Assembly: GCA_902595285.1 (NCBI GenBank)
Contig: CACJPL010000005.1
Coordinates: forward strand, 1 to 64,000
Direction: 5' to 3'
Origin: an uncultured Pelagibacteraceae bacterium
GTDB taxonomy: Bacteria > Pseudomonadota > Alphaproteobacteria > Pelagibacterales > Pelagibacteraceae
DNA: 64,000 nucleotides
In this document: positions 46,238-54,142 of the stretch, in pieces
How positions within the stretch are numbered: position 1 is the stretch's first letter
Layout: each line of letters opens with the position of its first letter
Position numbers and translations under genes: made by a program
The notes under the pieces: model-generated
Seen by the model: the letters and a program-made list of their open reading frames with translations, nothing else
Databases searched by the model: none
What the model was told of the DNA's origin: nothing

Positions 46238-46353
46238 TCTATTACAACTTACCAGGTGAAAAAGGTAATTCTATATGGCCAGACGGACCTGGAACGGCTC
46301 CAAGATCTTCAATTATAGCAATTAGAAAAAATGATGGCTCTAGAATTGGTTAA
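46238..46353 (+). pseudogene. Remnant resembling the C-terminus of a PhoX/DUF839-type phosphatase
   Basis: Right after ppx a 37-codon frame reads YYNLPGEKGNSIWPDGPGT followed by APRSSIIAIRKNDGSRIG and a stop. PhoX/DUF839 proteins end in a Trp-Pro-Asp-Gly segment, a Pro-Arg-Ser/Pro segment, then hydrophobic residues and KxDGGxIG, and this tail matches that order. There is no plausible start and nothing upstream except ppx, so I read it as a truncated relic. A strong terminator just after it supports this as a former gene end. Family recognition is from memory of the pattern. Confidence 0.6.
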
Positions 46354-46370
46354 TTAACAATATACCCCTG

Positions 46371-46410
46371 AAATACGCTCGATACTGTTATCGAGCGTAT
46401 TTTTTTTTAT
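46371..46410. terminator. Bidirectional terminator between the ppx/remnant and nudix genes
   Basis: AAATACGCTCGATA (46371-46384) pairs perfectly with TATCGAGCGTATTT (46389-46402) across CTGT, with a T run on the + strand. The stop codon of the reverse-strand nudix gene lies inside the hairpin, so it can end transcripts from both sides. Confidence 0.88.
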
Positions 46411-46876
46411 AAAACAAAAACATACCAATATGAGAGGCGTTATTAAATTTACCATTCTTAATTAATTTAATTATTTGATGATCTGAAACTATGTGGATTT
46501 TTATTCCTTTTTCAGGCTTTGAAATTTTAATAAGATTATTACAAAAAAAACCAGTAATTTTAGTGGTGAGTCGACCTGGTTCAGAATAAAATGAAGTAAT
46601 TTTTCTCAATTTATTTCTTGATTTATATCCTGTTTCTTCAATTAATTCTTTTTTAGCAGATATTAAAGCTGTTTCATGTTTTTCAATTATACCAGATGGA
46701 AACTCAAAATTAATTAGATTTATAGGAATTCTTTTTTGTGAAACCAAAATATACTTGTTCTTAATTTTGGGTATTACTATTGAAAGGTTTGAGGTTTTTA
46801 AAAAATGATAAAATTCATTTTTTTTAAATTTTTTATTAATTAATTTAATATTGTTTGTTAGTTTTAAATTTTTCAA
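46388..46876 (-). CDS. NUDIX hydrolase
   Basis: The central Nudix box reads GIIEKHETALISAKKELIEE then TGY, that is Gx5Ex7xELxEExG, near the middle of the product. The flanking sequence (FEFPSGIIE, FYSEPGRLTTKITGFF) suggests the ADP-sugar/NDP-sugar pyrophosphatase branch. A longer frame extends to 47047 but would run through the upstream aquaporin gene. I place the start at the TTG (46876) that overlaps the aquaporin TGA, giving 162 aa; this start is not certain. It is the last gene of a reverse-strand operon with aqpS-like and arsC. Confidence 0.75.
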   Translation of the reverse strand: MKNLKLTNNIKLINKKFKKNEFYHFLKTSNLSIVIPKIKNKYILVSQKRIPINLINFEFPSGIIEKHETALISAKKELIEETGYKSRNKLRKITSFYSEPGRLTTKITGFFCNNLIKISKPEKGIKIHIVSDHQIIKLIKNGKFNNASHIGMFLFYKKKYAR

Positions 46877-47532
46877 TCTTTTTCTAAGAATAATTTTTTT
46901 GCGATATAAACAGCAATTAACATACCAATTAATTCTGCAACTATATAAAAAGGAGTGTTTAAATAACTTATACCGGTAAACGACTCTGTGAATGTTCTTG
47001 CTATTGCTACAGCAGGATTTGCAAAAGATGTTGATGAAGTAAACCAATAACCAGCTGTAATATATAACCCAACAGATGCAGCTACAGTAATTTTACCTGA
47101 CTTCATAGATCCAAAAATAATGATTATTAGTCCTAATGTTGCAACAATTTCTGATACAAAAATATAGATACCATCTCTTGATTTTGTCGATAATTCAAAA
47201 ATCTGATGTTCAAAAAAGAAATTAGCTAAAGCCACACCTAACAAGCATCCTAGGATCTGAGCTGAAATATAAAAGGGTAGAAAACGTTTTTTTAACTTTC
47301 CTGTAATTGTCATAGCAATACTTACAAATGGATTGAAATGAGCCCCAGACACATCAGCAAAAACAGTTATTAGCACAAACAATCCAGCTCCAGTTGCTAT
47401 AGTATTTGCAATTAGCATTACCGCTGTATCATTGGTAAGATTTTCTGCCATTAAACCTGACCCAACTATGATCATTACTAGAAAACAACTTCCAATAAAT
47501 TCTGAAAGAAAATATCTATTTTTATTTTTCAT
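46873..47532 (-). CDS. Aquaporin-family channel, AqpS-like
   Basis: This 219-aa MIP-family protein has six membrane spans and the two half-helix motifs HFNPFVSI (an NPF in place of NPA) and SFANPAVAIAR. Such proteins conduct water or neutral solutes. Next to an arsenate reductase the likely solute is arsenite, as for AqpS in the Sinorhizobium ars operon, where downhill arsenite exit completes detoxification without an ArsB pump. It overlaps arsC by 11 bp. Confidence 0.85.
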   Translation of the reverse strand: MKNKNRYFLSEFIGSCFLVMIIVGSGLMAENLTNDTAVMLIANTIATGAGLFVLITVFADVSGAHFNPFVSIAMTITGKLKKRFLPFYISAQILGCLLGVALANFFFEHQIFELSTKSRDGIYIFVSEIVATLGLIIIIFGSMKSGKITVAASVGLYITAGYWFTSSTSFANPAVAIARTFTESFTGISYLNTPFYIVAELIGMLIAVYIAKKLFLEKD

Positions 47533-47953
47533 CTAGCCAATCTTTAATTTTATTACTTATAAAATTGAAAGTGTTTCTAATGATTATTTGCTTTTCTTCA
47601 TCATTTGCATTTTGAAGTTTTGTTACTGGATCGTCTATATTCCAGTGTATAATTTGGTTTTTATCAGGCCAAATAGGACAAACCTCATTATTTGCGTTAT
47701 TGCATACTGTTATTACATGATCCATTTTTATTTCATTATTTATAAACTCTTCAAAGTTTTTAGAACTATAATTAGTTAGATCATAATTTTTATTTTTCTC
47801 TAAAAAACTTCTAATATCAACATTGATTTTTCCAGATGGATTACTACCAGCACTAAAAGCTTTAAATTTATTTGAGTATTCATTATTGATAATACTCTCA
47901 GCTATAATGCTTCTTGCTGAATTTCCTGTACATACAAATAAAATATTTTTCAT
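47522..47953 (-). CDS. arsC: Arsenate reductase (thioredoxin-type, LMW-PTP fold)
   Basis: This 143-aa low-molecular-weight phosphatase-fold protein has the P-loop VCTGNSARS at residues 7-15. It also has downstream cysteines in ITVCNNANNEVCP near 82-92, the pair used by thioredoxin-linked ArsC to shuttle electrons. It reduces arsenate to arsenite. It is encoded between a small membrane protein and the aquaporin. Placement about 5 kb from the pst genes fits arsenate leaking in through phosphate transport. Confidence 0.9.
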   Translation of the reverse strand: MKNILFVCTGNSARSIIAESIINNEYSNKFKAFSAGSNPSGKINVDIRSFLEKNKNYDLTNYSSKNFEEFINNEIKMDHVITVCNNANNEVCPIWPDKNQIIHWNIDDPVTKLQNANDEEKQIIIRNTFNFISNKIKDWLDEK

Positions 47954-48177
47954 TAAAAAATAATTTTATAAATACCGATTACAAATAATGGAATTTGTAA
48001 TCCAAAGTTAGTTAAAATGGCCTTATCCTTTAATAAGAAACCTGAAATTGTCCATCCGACAACACCAAGCCCATGAAAATAAATATTCAGCGGGTAAATA
48101 TTAAGATTTGTAAGTAAAATACCAGTTAACACTAAGAGTGTACTTATCCACTTTAGATATTTTTTTAAAAATGACAT
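47953..48177 (-). CDS. Small two-to-three-span membrane protein of unknown function
   Basis: This 74-aa hydrophobic protein has membrane segments near 10-24, 33-48 and 56-72, separated by short charged loops (LLKDKA). I do not recognise a named family. It shares one base with arsC and is probably co-transcribed and co-translated with it, which suggests a membrane role linked to the ars-like operon or simply operon membership. Confidence 0.65.
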   Translation of the reverse strand: MSFLKKYLKWISTLLVLTGILLTNLNIYPLNIYFHGLGVVGWTISGFLLKDKAILTNFGLQIPLFVIGIYKIIF

Positions 48178-48233
48178 TCAAAATTTATATGAATGTTATG
48201 TTAAAGATTTATTACAATAGACTTTTATGTGAT

Positions 48234-49115
48234 TTAATTTTTTTGAAGTTCATAGATAGAAACATAATGTTTCTTCTTAGGGAGTGGGATTATGGTTGGA
48301 ACTTTAGTCAATCTTGGTTTTATTGATTTATTTCCTACAATTATATTTTTGTCATAATTTTCCAAATCAACCTCAGGATGAGGATTTCCATCATTGATTA
48401 ATGGCCACGCATCACAAGCTCTATATCCAAATAAAATTAATGGTCTTGAGTTATTCATTTGATTGTGTCCAGACCCATGAACTGATCTACAATGAAAAAA
48501 TACTACTGTTCCAGCCGTTCCAGTTATAGAAACACTATCTTTAGTTCCTATTTTATTTTTCTTAGTGTCTATTTTTCCAACAAAATAATTTTCTTTGCTG
48601 TGGTGGCTGTACAATTTCTTTTTGTGTGAATTCTTTATTATTTTAAGTGGCCCATTTTTTTCATAACAATCATCTAAATATATACCAACTGTAATTAAAT
48701 CATCGTTTGTATGAGGGTAAAAAGCCCAATCTTGATGCCATCCAATTTCACTACCTTTTTTCTTATTTGGAAGCTTGAAATTTAATTTACCTAGATGAAA
48801 TCTAACTGTTCCACCTAATAATTTTTTTGCTATAGATATAATTTTTTTATCTCTAGATAACTCATAGAAAATTTTATGCCTGTTCTGAGGATTATTTAGT
48901 CTTAGAATTTCTTTATTTTTTGGAGAAATCGAATTGTAAACAAAATGGTAATTATCATAGGACTGAGTTCCATTTGTACCATTACCTTTTTTTCTTTTTT
49001 TTTCTTTTGAAATTACTTCATTAACAATTTTATTAATTTTATTTATCTTTGTTTGAGAAATAAGATTTTCTTTAACAAGAAAGCCATTTTTTTTAAATAA
49101 ATTTAAATCATTCAT
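48234..49115 (-). CDS. Phytanoyl-CoA dioxygenase (PhyH) family protein
   Basis: This 293-aa Fe(II)/2-oxoglutarate oxygenase has the metal-binding HxD in IGWHQDWAFYP near residue 127 and the distal His in FHCRSVHGSGHN near 221. The 2-oxoglutarate-binding Arg is in NSRPLILFGYRA. Family members hydroxylate fatty acyl groups, ectoine or other small molecules, so the substrate is open. It is the first gene of the reverse-strand run toward arsC, with a 56-bp gap before the next gene. Confidence 0.88.
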   Translation of the reverse strand: MNDLNLFKKNGFLVKENLISQTKINKINKIVNEVISKEKKRKKGNGTNGTQSYDNYHFVYNSISPKNKEILRLNNPQNRHKIFYELSRDKKIISIAKKLLGGTVRFHLGKLNFKLPNKKKGSEIGWHQDWAFYPHTNDDLITVGIYLDDCYEKNGPLKIIKNSHKKKLYSHHSKENYFVGKIDTKKNKIGTKDSVSITGTAGTVVFFHCRSVHGSGHNQMNNSRPLILFGYRACDAWPLINDGNPHPEVDLENYDKNIIVGNKSIKPRLTKVPTIIPLPKKKHYVSIYELQKN

Positions 49116-49200
49116 ATAGTCAGATTATGAAAGAAAATAAATCTTCTCTAAAATAAATACAATGTTTTTTGTGATATTAAATAAAAGTAATAATTATTTG

Positions 49201-49235
49201 TTAATCCGAGAATTTAAAAAAATTCCCGGATTAAA
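49201..49235 (-). terminator. Terminator-like inverted repeat downstream of znuA
   Basis: TTAATCCGAGAATTT (49201-49215) faces AATTCCCGGATTAA (49221-49234). In the reverse-strand transcript the single mismatch becomes a G-U pair, giving a near-perfect 14-bp stem, 13 bp past the znuA stop. The following T content is modest, so efficiency is unclear. Confidence 0.6.
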
Positions 49236-49247
49236 CCTAATTTTTAA

Positions 49248-50330
49248 TTAACAACCTTTGAAAGATGCAGACATATTTCTAATTAAATTGAAATATAAGT
49301 CTTTTCCTGGGTCTAAAGTCGCTCCTAATGGATCAACTACACCGGTTTTAATATTCATGTCTTTTGCAACCGCTTTAATGATATCAGGGTTAAATTGAGG
49401 TTCAGAAAATACACAAGCAACTTTATCGTGTTCAATTATCTCTCTGATTTCTGCTAGTTGTTCTGCTCCAGGCATTACATCTGTATTAACAGTAAAAGCA
49501 CCTAATATATTTACATTAAATCTTTTCTCAAAATACTGATAAGCATCATGGAATACAATTGAAGCAACACTGCTACTTAAATCAGTCATTACATCAATTG
49601 TAAGTTTATCAATTTTTTGTAAAGCTTTAGCTAAATTACTTTTATATTTAGCTTCATTCTTTGAATCATTTTCGATTAGATGCTCAGTCATCTCATTTAA
49701 TATAGCTTTTGCATTAATTGGATCCAGCCAAATGTGGGGATCAAATTCACCATGTGCATGACCTTCATGGCCATGATCGTCATGATCATCGTGATCATCT
49801 TTCTTCTTATGTCCATGATCGTCATGATCATCGTGGTCATCTTTCTTCTTATGTCCATGATCGTCATGATCATCGTGATCATCTTTCTTCTTATGTCCAT
49901 GATCGTCATGATCATCGTGGTCATCTTTCTTTTTATGTCCGTGATCATGATCATGTTCGTCAAAAATATTTCTCTCTCTAAATTTTAATACCTGTAATCC
50001 TTTAGTTTCCATTAATTCAATTTTTTCTGCTTTCTTAGCAATTGAACTCAATGGTTTTTCTAAAAAACTCTCTAAATCTTCACCAACCCAGAATATTAGA
50101 TCTGCATTTTGAAGCATTTTTGCGTGCGAAGGTTTCATTGCAAATCCGTGCGGGGATGCATATCCATCAACTATTAAATCAGGTTTAGCAATACCATCCA
50201 TTAAGTAACTAGCCAATGAATGAATTGGTTTAATAGAAGCAACTACTTTTATTTCAGCATTTGCTGGTGTAAAGAATGTTAGAATTGATAATATTGAGAA
50301 TATAAGTGGTATTTTTTTAATATTTTTCAT
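49248..50330 (-). CDS. znuA: Zinc ABC transporter binding protein ZnuA with His-rich repeat loop
   Basis: This 360-aa cluster A-I binding protein has a signal peptide (about residues 1-25, ending ANA). Zinc-ligand motifs are IKPIHSLASYLM near 34, DPHIWLDP just after the loop, FHDAYQYFEKRF, and a final segment with GVVDPLGA. Between residues about 124 and 200 lies a long acidic/His loop with four copies of a 14-residue unit rich in His, Asp and Lys. Such loops occur in ZnuA proteins and are thought to collect zinc. This one is unusually regular. It diverges from znuC. Confidence 0.93.
   Translation of the reverse strand: MKNIKKIPLIFSILSILTFFTPANAEIKVVASIKPIHSLASYLMDGIAKPDLIVDGYASPHGFAMKPSHAKMLQNADLIFWVGEDLESFLEKPLSSIAKKAEKIELMETKGLQVLKFRERNIFDEHDHDHGHKKKDDHDDHDDHGHKKKDDHDDHDDHGHKKKDDHDDHDDHGHKKKDDHDDHDDHGHEGHAHGEFDPHIWLDPINAKAILNEMTEHLIENDSKNEAKYKSNLAKALQKIDKLTIDVMTDLSSSVASIVFHDAYQYFEKRFNVNILGAFTVNTDVMPGAEQLAEIREIIEHDKVACVFSEPQFNPDIIKAVAKDMNIKTGVVDPLGATLDPGKDLYFNLIRNMSASFKGC
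49771..49938 (-). repeat. Four tandem 42-bp repeats in znuA (His/Asp/Lys-rich)
   Basis: Units begin at 49771, 49813, 49855 and 49897. On the + strand each runs CCATGATCGTCATGATCATC, then GTGATC or GTGGTC, then a TTTCTTCTTATGT-type end. Units 1 and 3 carry GTGATC and units 2 and 4 carry GTGGTC, so an 84-bp pair was probably duplicated as a block. Unit 4 also has one C to T change. The array keeps the znuA frame and encodes DHGHKKKDDHDDHD-type units. Confidence 0.95.
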
Positions 50331-50350
50331 AATAAGTAATTTAATTGGTT

Positions 50351-50363
50351 GTTATAATATAAC
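50351..50363. promoter_or_regulatory. Zur box 1 (znuA-znuC intergenic)
   Basis: GTTATAATATAAC is a perfect 6-1-6 palindrome identical to the core of the proteobacterial Zur box (GTTATANTATAAC). It lies 20 bp upstream of znuA and about 38 bp upstream of znuC, where zinc-loaded Zur would block both promoters. Confidence 0.85.
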
Positions 50364-50366
50364 GTT

Positions 50367-50383
50367 ATGTAATAATATAACAT
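50367..50383. promoter_or_regulatory. Zur box 2 (znuA-znuC intergenic)
   Basis: ATGTAATAATATAACAT is a near-perfect 17-bp palindrome (one mismatched pair) with the same TATAAC half as box 1. Its centre is 18 bp from that of box 1, nearly two helix turns. It ends 18 bp before the znuC ATG. Confidence 0.7.
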
Positions 50384-50401
50384 TTATAAGTCAAGCAATA
50401 T

Positions 50402-51148
50402 ATGAGCTCAGAAAATAGTACATTAGTAAAACTAAATAACGCTGGTTTTAAACAAAATGATAAATGGCTAGTGGAAGGTGTTTCTTTAACTGTTGAAAAA
50501 GGAAAGATTGTTACTCTTATAGGACCAAATGGATCTGGAAAAAGTACTACCGCAAAAATTGCATTGGGAATTTACAAAAACATAGAAGGAAGTGTTGAGA
50601 AATACACAAATAAAGTTGGATATGTTCCACAAAAAATATCTATTGATTGGACCTTACCGTTAAGAGTTTATGATTTTATGCTTCTAACTGAAAATATTAA
50701 AGATGAGGCAATTGATGAAGCACTTACATTAACAGGTGTTATCCATCTTAAGAATAAAAATTTAGGAAATTTATCAGGTGGTGAATTTCAAAGAGTTTTA
50801 ATCGCTAGAGCTATTTCAAAAAAACCAGAACTATTAGTTCTTGATGAACCTGTTCAAGGAGTTGATTACACTGGTGAGATTGCTTTGTATGAATTAATAA
50901 AAAGAATTTCTGATACACTGAATTGTGGAATTCTATTAATCTCACATGATCTACATACAGTCATGACCGCAACTGATCATGTTGTTTGTTTAAATGGTCA
51001 CGTATGTTGCTCTGGATCACCAATGGATGTTGCTAAAAATAATGAATATAAAACCTTATTTGGTGAACAAGCATCTCAAATTCTTTCTGTGTATGAACAT
51101 AAACATGATCACGTTCATTCTGATGAGGGAGAAATAAAGAAAAATTAA
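50402..51148 (+). CDS. znuC: Zinc ABC transporter ATPase ZnuC
   Basis: The 248-aa ATPase has Walker A GPNGSGKSTT, signature LSGGEFQR, Walker B LLVLDEPVQGVDY and switch His SHDLHTVM. The C-terminal tail CLNGHVCCSGSP followed by a His-rich end (HKHDHVHSDE) is typical of ZnuC. It is followed 1 bp later by znuB and is controlled from the Zur-box region shared with znuA. Confidence 0.95.
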   Translation: MSSENSTLVKLNNAGFKQNDKWLVEGVSLTVEKGKIVTLIGPNGSGKSTTAKIALGIYKNIEGSVEKYTNKVGYVPQKISIDWTLPLRVYDFMLLTENIKDEAIDEALTLTGVIHLKNKNLGNLSGGEFQRVLIARAISKKPELLVLDEPVQGVDYTGEIALYELIKRISDTLNCGILLISHDLHTVMTATDHVVCLNGHVCCSGSPMDVAKNNEYKTLFGEQASQILSVYEHKHDHVHSDEGEIKKN

Positions 51149-51149
51149 T

Positions 51150-51953
51150 ATGTTTGATGATTTTTTTATAAGAGCATTATTTGCAGGAATAGGAATTGCA
51201 TTTGTAACAGGACCGTTAGGTTGTTTTGTAGTATGGAGAAGATTATCTTATTTTGGTGATACATTAGCTCATTCAGCGCTTCTTGGAGTTACAATGGCAT
51301 ATACTTTAGATTTAAATATAGCTATTTCAGTGTTTTTAATTTCTTCAGTAATCGCATTAATCCTAATTCAACTACAGAAAAAAACTAATTTACCTGGGGA
51401 TGCTTTGCTTGGTCTTTTAGCACATTCCTCATTAGCTGTCGGATTAGTAGTAATAGGTTTTTTAACCTTTATTCGTTTTGATATTATGGGACTTTTATTT
51501 GGCGATATATTAGCCGTAACAACTGATGATTTGATAATTATTTGGACTGGAGGAGCTTTAATTTTATTATTTCTTAAATTGATTTGGAAACCGTTGTTTG
51601 CGTCTACAGTTAATTATGAATTAGCAGAAGCAGAAGGATTAAACCCTGATAGAGCAAAAGCTATTTTTACAATTCTTATGGCTGCTGTAATTGCCATATC
51701 AATTAAAATGGTAGGGTTATTACTAATTACAGGTATGCTAATTATACCAGCGGCTATGGCTAGAAATATCTCAGACAGTCCTCAAAAAATGGTAATATTT
51801 TCAATTATTGGTGGATTACTGTCTGTTGTATTAGGCTTATATTCTTCATTAGAATTTAATACATCTTCAGGACCATCAATAATAGCTGCCTCGTTAGTAT
51901 TATTCATACTATCTTTATTTAAAATAAAACAATCGATTAAATTGAAAAACTGA
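51150..51953 (+). CDS. znuB: Zinc ABC transporter permease ZnuB
   Basis: This 267-aa ABC-3 family permease has seven to eight membrane spans. Recognisable elements are GPLGCFVVWRRLSYFGDTLAHSALLGV near residue 20, AHSSLAVGLVVIGF, GDILAVT and the late TGMLIIPAAMARNI. It forms the zinc channel energised by ZnuC. It lies between znuC and the regulator gene zur. Confidence 0.95.
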   Translation: MFDDFFIRALFAGIGIAFVTGPLGCFVVWRRLSYFGDTLAHSALLGVTMAYTLDLNIAISVFLISSVIALILIQLQKKTNLPGDALLGLLAHSSLAVGLVVIGFLTFIRFDIMGLLFGDILAVTTDDLIIIWTGGALILLFLKLIWKPLFASTVNYELAEAEGLNPDRAKAIFTILMAAVIAISIKMVGLLLITGMLIIPAAMARNISDSPQKMVIFSIIGGLLSVVLGLYSSLEFNTSSGPSIIAASLVLFILSLFKIKQSIKLKN

Positions 51954-51977
51954 TAACTAATTGATAAGAATTTAAAA

Positions 51978-52376
51978 ATGCAAAAAGAACATAGCCTTTC
52001 AAAAAATCAAAAAATCATTTTTGATCTTATTGATAAATCTGGTGGACCTATGAAAGCTTATTCAATCCTTTTTAATGTTCAAAAAAAAGGAATTAAAGCG
52101 CCTTTACAAGTTTACAGGGCATTAGATAAATTAGTTGAAATAGGAAAAATTCATAAGATTGAAAGTAGAAATGCTTTTATAGCTTGTCAAAATTCAAGCT
52201 GTCAGGTTTCAAAAGCAACAGCTTTTTCAATTTGCGAAAGTTGTGAAAATGTATCAGAAATAAGTAATTCAAAACTTTTAAAATATTTATCTAGCTTTTC
52301 AGATAACTCTGGAATGAAATATAGCAAATATAATCTAGAATTTTTTGGTTTATGTAAAAAATGTAAATCAAAATAA
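51978..52376 (+). CDS. zur: Fur-family zinc uptake regulator Zur
   Basis: The 132-aa protein has a winged-helix N-terminal half and a metal-binding C-terminal half. The latter has two Cys pairs, CQNSSC/ICESCE and a final LCKKCKSK, fitting the structural zinc site. Position after znuCB and the Zur boxes identify it as Zur rather than Fur. It represses the zinc genes when zinc is sufficient. It shares its stop with the start of the next gene. Confidence 0.9.
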   Translation: MQKEHSLSKNQKIIFDLIDKSGGPMKAYSILFNVQKKGIKAPLQVYRALDKLVEIGKIHKIESRNAFIACQNSSCQVSKATAFSICESCENVSEISNSKLLKYLSSFSDNSGMKYSKYNLEFFGLCKKCKSK

Positions 52377-53374
52377 TGAGCACAGTTTCATTAACTTTAG
52401 ACGAAATATTTGAACTAGCTAAAAAAACTCTTTTGGCAAATGGTTGTGATGATGAAACAGCATCAATTTTATCAGACTTAATTAGAAATGCTGAAAGAGA
52501 TGGTTCTGTATCACACGGTTTATTTAGACTTCCAGCATATGTAACAGGCCTTAAAGGTGGAAAGATAAATGGAAAAGGGAAACCCGAAGTAAAAAAAATA
52601 TCTCCATCTGTAATAAAAGTCGAAGGTAATAATTGTTTAGCACCTGTTGTTTTAAATAAAGGATTGCCTGAATTAGCAAAAGCTGCAAAAGAAAATGGTG
52701 TTGCGGTATTAGCAATAAATAATTCGCATCATATGGCTGCTATGTGGCCTGAAACAGAAAAATTAGCAGAGGAAGGTTTAGTTGCATTTGCTTGTACATC
52801 TTACAAGCCTGCTGTAGCACCTGCTGGTGCCATAAAACCTTTATTTGGAACAAACCCAATTTCGTTTGCTTGGCCACGTCCAGGTAAAACACCTGTTGTT
52901 TATGATATGGCAACAGCCTCAATGGCGATGGGGGAAGTTCAAGTTGCCAAAAGAGAGGGGCACAAAGTTCCACTTGGAACTGGTTTAACTAAAGATGGTA
53001 GAGAAACAACTGATCCGGGGGAAATTGCTGATGGTGGAGTTTTATTACCTTTTGGTGGTTACAAAGGATCTGCAATTGCAATGATGGTAGAATTAATGGC
53101 AGGCGCATTAGTAGGAGACAATTTTAGTTTTGAAACTGCTGCCAAAGATAATAATGATGGTGGTCCTCCAAGTGGCGGTGAATTCATACTAGCAATTAAT
53201 CCAGACAAAACATCAGGCACTAATTGGCAAAAACATGCTGAGGAATTTTTTGAAAAAATGAAATCAATGGGTGAAGTAAGATTACCTGGAGAAAGACGTC
53301 ATAAGAACAGAATGGATACTGGTCCAAGAAATATTAACGAAGAATTAGTAAATAAAATTAAATCTTTAAGCTAA
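52376..53374 (+). CDS. Malate/L-lactate dehydrogenase (Ldh2) family oxidoreductase
   Basis: This 332-aa NAD(P)-dependent enzyme of the Ldh2/YlbC family has HGLFRLPAYV near residue 43 and the active-site NNSHHMAAMWP near 115. FGTNPISFAWP and YDMATASMAMGEV mark the nucleotide-binding region, with LLPFGGYKGSAIAMMVEL after it. Family members reduce 2-keto acids or cyclic imines such as piperideine-2-carboxylate, so the natural substrate is unclear. It overlaps zur by one base, but a functional link to zinc is not evident. Its 3' end overlaps xth by 9 bp. Confidence 0.88.
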   Translation: MSTVSLTLDEIFELAKKTLLANGCDDETASILSDLIRNAERDGSVSHGLFRLPAYVTGLKGGKINGKGKPEVKKISPSVIKVEGNNCLAPVVLNKGLPELAKAAKENGVAVLAINNSHHMAAMWPETEKLAEEGLVAFACTSYKPAVAPAGAIKPLFGTNPISFAWPRPGKTPVVYDMATASMAMGEVQVAKREGHKVPLGTGLTKDGRETTDPGEIADGGVLLPFGGYKGSAIAMMVELMAGALVGDNFSFETAAKDNNDGGPPSGGEFILAINPDKTSGTNWQKHAEEFFEKMKSMGEVRLPGERRHKNRMDTGPRNINEELVNKIKSLS

Positions 53375-54142
53375 ATTAATCTCAATTGGTGTGTGATCAG
53401 AAGGCTTTTCTCTTCCACGTGGATCTTTATTAATGTTAATATCTTTAATTTGATCAATTATAGAATTTGAAACTAAAAAATGATCAATCCTCATACCGTT
53501 ATTTTTTTGCCATGCACCTCTCATATAATCCCAAAATGTATATCCTTCTTGTTCTTCATAAAAATGTCTGTAGACATCATTAAAACCAAGATTAATCATT
53601 TCTCTAAATTTTTTTCTTATTTCAAGTCTGTATAAAGCATCGTCTTCAAAACTTTTAACATTATAAACATCTTCTGCCGAGGGAATAATATTGAAATCTC
53701 CAGCTAAAATAATATTTGAATTTTTTTTAGATAATGTTTTTAATTGTTTTATTAATTGATCAAGCCAATTTTTTTTATAATCATATTTTTCAGTGTCCAC
53801 AGGATTGCCATTAGGTGTATAAATATTTATTAATTGTATATTTTTTTTCTTATATTCAAATTCAGCTGAAATTATTCTTGATTGTTTTAACTTATCCTTA
53901 ATTAAATCTGTTTTGACATTTTTTAATTTATTTTTTGAGATGATCGCTACACCATTATAACTTTTTTGGCCAAATACATGACTTTCATAATCCATTGATG
54001 AAAAATCATCATATGGAAAATTAACATCTTCGGTTTTGATTTCCTGCATCATTAAAATATCAGGTTTATATTTTAATAAATAGCTTTTGATATTTTCAAT
54101 TCTTGCTCTTACCGAGTTTACATTCCAAGATGAAATGAGCAT
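53366..54142 (-). CDS. xth: Exodeoxyribonuclease III
   Basis: This 258-aa endonuclease/exonuclease/phosphatase-fold protein repairs abasic sites. The start at 54142 overlaps the erpA stop (TAATG) and places the family motif ISSWNVNSVRARIENI at the N-terminus; an upstream in-frame ATG at 54172 would lie in erpA. LMMQEIKTED, the catalytic AGDFNIIP and the terminal SDHTPIEI are all present. It is convergent with the Ldh2-type gene. Confidence 0.95.
   Translation of the reverse strand: MLISSWNVNSVRARIENIKSYLLKYKPDILMMQEIKTEDVNFPYDDFSSMDYESHVFGQKSYNGVAIISKNKLKNVKTDLIKDKLKQSRIISAEFEYKKKNIQLINIYTPNGNPVDTEKYDYKKNWLDQLIKQLKTLSKKNSNIILAGDFNIIPSAEDVYNVKSFEDDALYRLEIRKKFREMINLGFNDVYRHFYEEQEGYTFWDYMRGAWQKNNGMRIDHFLVSNSIIDQIKDININKDPRGREKPSDHTPIEINLA

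Noticed and set aside
46877..47047. N-terminal extension of the nudix gene
   Set aside because: This part is an alternative frame of the aquaporin gene, with odd Cys/Tyr composition. A TTG overlapping the aquaporin stop is a more credible start.
49771..49938. Possible CRISPR array from regularly spaced similar units
   Set aside because: The units are contiguous 42-bp copies without variable spacers and sit in frame in a coding sequence.
49697..49988. Open frames on other frames and strands across the znuA repeats, rich in Met/Ile or His/Asp
   Set aside because: They exist only because the 42-bp repeat unit lacks stops in several frames. The znuA frame has a signal peptide, family motifs and normal length.
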